Shown in pieces: positions 59,310 to 64,000 of a stretch of DNA of 64,000 nt. This stretch comes from CAWHYG01 sp963833505 (GTDB lineage: Bacteria; Eisenbacteria; RBG-16-71-46; CAIMUX01). The notes under the pieces are model-generated. The model worked only from the letters and a program-made list of their open reading frames with translations, made no database searches and had not been told where the DNA came from. The number at the start of each line of letters is the position of its first letter. The first letter of the stretch is position 1. Made by a program: the position numbers and the translations under genes. Where the stretch lies: assembly GCA_963833505.1 (NCBI GenBank), contig CAWHYG010000015.1:1-64000 (forward strand), read 5' to 3'.

Positions 59310-62235
59310 GTGACGCCGGTCCCGGAGATCCGGGCCACCGCGACCGAGGCCGTCCATCTGGCCACCGGCGCGCGAGTCCTGCATCTCTACTGTGACGACC
59401 GGGAGAACCTCTACTGCGTGATCTTCCGGACGCCGCCGTCCGATTCGACCGGGGTGGCCCACATCCTGGAGCATTCCGCCCTGGCCGGGTCCAGGAACTA
59501 TCCGGTGCGGGACGCCTTCAACGAGCTGGGCAAGGGTTCGCTTCGCACCTTCCTGAACGCGTTCACCGCGCCCGACTGCACCTGCTATCCGGTGGCCAGC
59601 CAGGTCAAGGCGGACTTCTATAACCTCGTGACGGTCTACAACGACCTCGTCTTTCGACCTCTCCTGGCCCGCACGACCTTCGAGCAGGAGGGCCACCATC
59701 TCGAAGTCGACGATGAGGGGCGTCTTTCGATCTCGGGAATCGTCTACAACGAGATGAAGGGCGCCTATGCCACCGCCGAGTCGATCGTTGAGCGGGGCAC
59801 CATCCAGGGCCTGTTGCCGGACACGCCCTACGGCGTGGAATCGGGAGGCCATCCCGAGCACATTCCTGACCTGACCTACGGGGCGTTTCGGGACTTTCAC
59901 AAACGCTTCTACGCGCCCAGCAACGCGCGGATCTTCTTCTACGGGAACATCCCGACCGACCAGCATCTCCGGTTTCTGGCCGGGCAGCTCGCGGACTTCG
60001 GGCCGGTCCGGATCGACTCCGCCGTCCGGGAGCAGCCCCGGTGGAAGGAGCCGCGGTCGGCGGCGGAATTCTTCCCCGTCGGACCGGACGATCCCGTCGA
60101 GCGCGCCGGCACCGTCAACATCGCCTGGTTGACCGCTCCGATCTCCGACGTACCGGAGCGGCTCACTCTGGAGGTGCTCCAGGAAGCCATCGTGGGCAAC
60201 GCGGCCGCCCCGCTTCGGAAGGCCCTGATCGACTCCGGTCTGGGAGAGGATCTGTCTCCCTCGACCGCCCTCCACACCTGGTATCGACAGAATGCCCTTC
60301 GTGGTCGGGCTTCGCGGCACCGACCCGGCCCGGGCGGAGGAGATCGAGCGCCTGACCCTGGACACGCTCGCCTCGATCGCTCGACAGGGCCTGGCGCCGG
60401 ATCTGGTCGAGGCCGCCTTCCATCAGGTCGAATTCCACGGCCTCGAGATCACTCGCAATCCGATGCCGTTTCCGTTCATGCTCGTGATCCGCTGCCTGGG
60501 AAGCTGGCTGCACGACGAGGACGCGCTCCCTCCGCTTCGTTTTCCCACCCTGATCAACTCGCTCCGGGAGCAGTGGACGGCGGGATCCCGCATCTTCGAG
60601 AGCGCCATCCAGCGCTGGCTGATCGAGAATCCGCACCGTCTTCGCGCGGTCTTCGCTCCGAGCCGGACCCTCGCCGCCGAGCGTGAGGAGAGGCTCCGGA
60701 CGAAACTGGCGGCGCGCCGCACGGCCATGAGCGAACAGGAGCTCGAGGAGGTGCGCCGCACGGCGGCGGCGCTTCTGGAGGCGCAGCGGGCCGTGGAATC
60801 TCCCGAAGCCCTGGCCACCCTGCCCAAGCTCCGACTCGAGGACGTGCCGCCGGAGGTTGACGTCATCCCAATCGAGGTGACCCGTGCCGGAACGAGGCCT
60901 GCGGCGCGGTCGGCGGCGGCGCCAGACGGAACCGAGGTGCTGGAGCACGACCTCTTCTCGAACGGGATCGCCTACCTCGACGTCGCCTTCGACGTTTCCG
61001 ACGTGCCCGAAGACCTCCAGCCGTTCCTGCCGCTTCTGGGCGAGGCTTCGGTCGGGATGGGCGCAGCCGGGCTGGATTATGCGGAGTTCGCCACGCGGAA
61101 GGCCCTGTTTTCGGGGGACGTCTCGGCTGAGCTGCGGGTACGGGATCGCGTCGCGGGCGGCGACCCGGCGCAGGTCCTGATCCTGCGGGCGCGGGCCCTG
61201 GGGCGCAACGCCGGCGCGATGGTCGGGCTGATCCGTGACATCGCGACGTCGGGGGATCTCGACGACGCCGGCCGGCTCAAGGACATCGTGGCAGAGGAGA
61301 AGAACCACCTCCGCGCCGAGGTGGCTCCGGCCGGCTACGCCTTCGTCCTCCGGACGGCCGCGGCCGGGCTCTCGGTGGCCGGACGGCGCGAGGAGCAGTG
61401 GCACGGACTGCAGCAGCTCCGCTTTCTCGGCGATCTTGCGCGGAGCTACGAGACGGAGGGCGGGCGGCTTCGGGAGAATCTGCGGCGCCTGCGGTCGATC
61501 GTAATCCGCCGCGGTCGGGCCACGATCAACCTGACCGGCGACAGCCGCTGCCTCGCCGCCTTGCGTGGCCCCGCGGCCGAGCTGGTCGCCGCTCTTCCGG
61601 CCGGTGGAGAGCCGGGTCCGGCATCGCGGCCGGCACTCCGTCGAACGGCCTGGGGGGTCGCCATCCCGGGCGACGTCTGCTACGTCGGGAGGGTGATTCC
61701 GGCTCCCCGGCAGAACGACCCGAAGGCGCCCTCGGTGATGATCCTGTCCCGCTTTCTCTCGGATGGATTCCTGTACAAGAAGATCCGGGTCGAAGGGGGC
61801 GCCTACGGCGGGTTCTGCCTCTACTCGCCGTCGGCCGGGACCTTCGGCCTGGCCTCCTATCGCGATCCCAACCTGGAGAAGACGCTGGAGATCTATGACG
61901 CCTGCCTGGGATCCGTTCGGGCGGAGGATCTCGACGCCGAGAAGGTCCGCACGGCCATCATCGGGATGATCGGACTCCTGGACCGGCCGATGGACGCGGC
62001 CACGCGCGGAATCACCTCCCTCGAACGGCACCTGATTGGTCTGACCGACGCCGACCGGCAGCGCTTCCGCGAGTCGTTGCTGGCGGTGGAGCCTAGAGCC
62101 GTCTGCGCGGCGGCGACGGAGATCCTGCGACCCTCCGAGCGCGAGGCCCTCCAGGCGGTCTATGGGCCCCGAGAGAGGATCGAAGCAGCCAATCGGACGA
62201 TCATGCCGCCGTTCGAGATCGTCGGATTGGAGTAG
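59310..62235 (+). CDS. M16C (presequence protease-like) zinc metallopeptidase, single-base frameshift
   Basis: About 975 residues when corrected, the normal length of PreP/Cym1-type proteases. The inverted zinc motif is GVAHILEHSALAGS (HxxEH), with downstream EMKGAYAT as the third ligand region. Family blocks FRTPPSDSTG, FLNAFTAPDCTCYPVAS, YNEMKGAYA and near the C-terminus KIRVEGGAYGGF are all present. At 60291 one extra A splits the gene: the first frame ends in nonsense at 60686, and the true sequence resumes at 60292 (MPFVVGLRGTDPARAEE) to 62235. The GTG start at 59310 has no good ribosome site, so the N-terminus is uncertain. Such enzymes degrade short unfolded peptides. Confidence 0.87.
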
Positions 62236-62349
62236 GACTCGGGGGCGGCAGGCCCGCTGGCGGCGCGGGAGTCGCTGGGCCGCGCCGCGCTGCTTGACGG
62301 CCCCGGGTCGTCGTCCGCGCGGCGGCGTTCGGAGCCGACGAAGTGCGCG

Positions 62350-62577
62350 CTACGCCGGCGGGGACACCGGCCGGCCAAGCCGCGCACGGCCGATCAGGGG
62401 GCGGAGTTCCTCCATGGTCTGCTCCAGCCAACGGAGCCTCTCCGCCGGAGTCAGCCTCAGCCCGATCCGAGCCTGCCGCCGGGAGTGCCCTTCGAACCCG
62501 CGGTCGAACCCGCCGGCTTCGCTTTGACTTCTCCCGTCGGGTGGCTCACGGTCTTGCTCATTACCCGCCGGTTGCAT
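62350..62577 (-). CDS. Small protein paired with a nucleotidyltransferase
   Basis: 75 residues from ATG 62577 (GGAAGGGGA upstream); an earlier ATG at 62601 also exists. The N-terminal 30 residues are charged and likely disordered. The core is GHSRRQARIGLRLTPAERLRWLEQTMEELRPLIGRAR, an amphipathic helix pattern seen in small genes beside AbiEii/MNT-type nucleotidyltransferases. Its start lies inside the end of the nucleotidyltransferase gene, so the two are co-translated. It may be a regulatory or antitoxin-like partner; unproven. Confidence 0.6.
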   Translation of the reverse strand: MQPAGNEQDREPPDGRSQSEAGGFDRGFEGHSRRQARIGLRLTPAERLRWLEQTMEELRPLIGRARLGRPVSPPA

Positions 62578-63085
62578 CCGATTCCCCTTCCTCGGGATCA
62601 CGCCGCAGCGCTTCCAACCCCGCGATGTCCTGCAGATCCATCGGCCGCCCCGCGAGTCGCTTGAGAGCGATCAAGTCGTCGAGCGAAACCAGTGTCGCCT
62701 CCGTGCGCTCCAAAGGCACCCGGATGGCTCGCGCGTAGGCGACTTCGAAGGGCAGCGGCTCGGCCACGAAAATGTCCACTTCCAGGGCTGGATGCGCCGG
62801 ACTCCACATGGAGAACACGGTGAGGCCTTTCTCATCCGCCCATCGCCTCCTCGTTGCCTCGTCGGCAAAAGAATCCGCGGCCACCGGGGCGCGAGGGCGA
62901 TAACCAACGCTCTCGAGCGCGCGCATGGCCCGAAGAACGTTTTCACGCTCGAGATGCAGGACGAGGTCCAGGTCCGCGGTCGTGCGCAGCAGTCCGTGCA
63001 AGACGACGGCAACGCCCCCGACCACCAGATACCGGACCCCGGCGCGGTTGAGCGCGCTCAGAACGGTTTCGATCTCGCCGACCAT
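62561..63085 (-). CDS. Nucleotidyltransferase, AbiEii/MNT-like
   Basis: 174 residues from ATG 63085, preceded by GGGGAGG with 8-base spacing; the longer upstream reading is not protein-like. The pol-beta-type active site is visible: YLVVGGVAVVLHGLLRTTADLDLVL, giving the GG motif and the D-x-D pair, with a later carboxylate in HPALEVDIFVAE. SLDDLIALKRLAGRPMDLQDIAGLEAL is the conserved helical end of the AbiEii/DUF1814-like group. Related proteins act as toxins of type IV-like systems or modify RNA or protein. It precedes and overlaps the small gene at 62350. Confidence 0.85.
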   Translation of the reverse strand: MVGEIETVLSALNRAGVRYLVVGGVAVVLHGLLRTTADLDLVLHLERENVLRAMRALESVGYRPRAPVAADSFADEATRRRWADEKGLTVFSMWSPAHPALEVDIFVAEPLPFEVAYARAIRVPLERTEATLVSLDDLIALKRLAGRPMDLQDIAGLEALRRDPEEGESDATGG

Positions 63086-63401
63086 AGCCTGAGCCTCCCC
63101 AGAAACTGCTGTTTGAGGAAAAATAGCACCAGGGAGGCGGGGCCTGCCACCAGCGCCGACCGGGAGTGACCGGGAGCCCTTCCCGCGAGACGCGAGGGCG
63201 TCACTTCGGAAGGCGCCGGAGAGGAGGGCGCCCGGGGTGCCCGCAGGGTGCAAGGCCGGACTCGTAGGCAGACCTCCGAGAGCCCCTCCGGCTCCCGCAG
63301 GCCGGTTCGAGGAAGCGCGAGTCAATCCAGTCGGTCTCGGTCTTCACCAAATCGCGTGCGACTTGGTCAACGCATGGTCAGCAAGCTCTTTGTGGATGAC
63401 A
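63086..63401. other. Intergenic, no gene recognised
   Basis: 316 bases between the nucleotidyltransferase start and the 3' end of the small secreted gene. Contains the nucleotidyltransferase ribosome-binding site; no promoter or repeat was supported. Confidence 0.4.
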
Positions 63402-63674
63402 TCAGGGAGAGCACTCGCATTCGGAGCGTTCCGCAGCATTCCAGTGGTCAGCCACTCCTTCACCATTCAGGTTGCTCGGGATGCCATCCGCCATCTCGGT
63501 GTGGTAGTAGCTCATGGCATTGTATGCCCACCACCGGTCTTCACCCGGCTGCTGGCAGTAGAACGGATCGCGCTCTCCTGCCGAGCGCGCGGCCGTATCG
63601 ACGGGACCCGTGTTCCGCGCCTGTCCGGCGACGGCGAGAAACAGGAGCGAGGACGCAAGAGCAATGGTCTTCAT
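63402..63674 (-). CDS. Small secreted protein of unknown function (90 aa)
   Basis: ATG 63674 follows AAAGGGGGG. Signal peptide MKTIALASSLLFLAVAGQA; the mature part of about 70 residues is polar and contains FYCQQPGEDRWWAYNAMSYY and a C-terminal ECEC. Three Cys residues in total. No family recognised. The longer upstream reading (to 63872) is Arg/Gly-rich and not convincing. Confidence 0.6.
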   Translation of the reverse strand: MKTIALASSLLFLAVAGQARNTGPVDTAARSAGERDPFYCQQPGEDRWWAYNAMSYYHTEMADGIPSNLNGEGVADHWNAAERSECECSP

Positions 63675-64000
63675 GTGCTGTCCCCCCCCTTTCTGGTCAG
63701 AGACCCGTTCCACCACCGGCGCGGCAGCGGCGCCCGCGACCTCACCCACCCGGTCTCCTCTACGCCGGAGCCCGATCTGGGACCGGAGACAAAATGATCC
63801 GGAGTTGGCAATCCGCTCCGGACCAACCAAGATTGCCCGCGGCATTCCGTCTCCCCTGGCGTACCGGTGCACCTTGGACCGGCACCATTACACTCCCGGA
63901 GTGGGCAGTGCGCAGCAGGAATCAGGTTCCCTGTCGCTTCCGACCCTCGGTCGCCCCTGTCAACCAGTGGCGGCCGTGCGACATCACCGAACCTTCACCA
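63675..64000. other. Upstream region at window end
   Basis: 326 bases. On the reverse strand TTGACA occurs at about 63957-63962, but no matching -10 box is found at normal spacing. No gene was recognised; the region probably contains the promoter of the small secreted gene. Confidence 0.3.

Overview
This is a GC-rich bacterial window, probably from a metagenome-assembled chromosome of the FCB superphylum and most like Candidatus Eisenbacteria or a relative. That placement is inferred from several traits. There are secreted proteins ending in a FlgD/type-IX-sorting-like beta-sandwich (genes ending near 3813, 3878, 27322, 50243 and 59164). There are two LVIVD-repeat surface proteins, a Cys-rich GACC..DGSC module, a giant GreA-type protein and an outer-membrane barrel with a carboxypeptidase-like plug. 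No rRNA, tRNA or CRISPR array was seen.

Layout. 1-16 kb: the end of an ISL3-family element abutting a 5'-truncated secreted protein; LVIVD protein A; a lipoprotein; a restriction-type helicase cut off and run into an 18-copy 42-bp tandem array; a MarR/ABC-2 efflux operon; a large outer-membrane barrel; and a solitary tandem-BMC shell protein. 16.4-25.2 kb: an insertion-sequence pile-up that can be unpicked from target duplications. An IS21-like element carrying a Cys-rich protein gene and a ParB-like gene is split at its right end by an IS256-family element (9-bp duplication). Next to it a second IS256-family element (8-bp duplication) sits in the leader of a secreted-protein gene, and that element is itself interrupted by an IS1380-family element (5-bp duplication). 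25-30 kb: the secreted protein, a small gene with a near-consensus promoter and structured leader, and an ImmA/IrrE peptidase with a BtpA-like protein. 30-37 kb: a glycogen-type operon (glgB plus a GH13 enzyme, both with long disordered N-termini), an MFS transporter and a HAD phosphatase. 37-50 kb: giant GreA-like protein, FN3/PD40 lipoprotein, sulfatase-fold/TPR protein, DUF488, a lipoprotein, a ferritin-like protein and a receiver/PEP-synthase-like fusion. 50-64 kb: cupredoxin, MglA-like GTPase, MFS exporter, an octaheme cytochrome c plus membrane-protein operon, LVIVD protein B, an M16C peptidase, a nucleotidyltransferase pair and a small secreted protein.

The main coherent units are the MarR-ABC efflux operon, the glgB-GH13 operon, the greA-like/gph pair, the ImmA-BtpA pair and the octaheme cytochrome/8-TM operon. 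Several otherwise well-conserved genes carry single-base frameshifts, mostly one extra T or A. These may be assembly errors, so such genes are drawn as whole loci with the shift stated.
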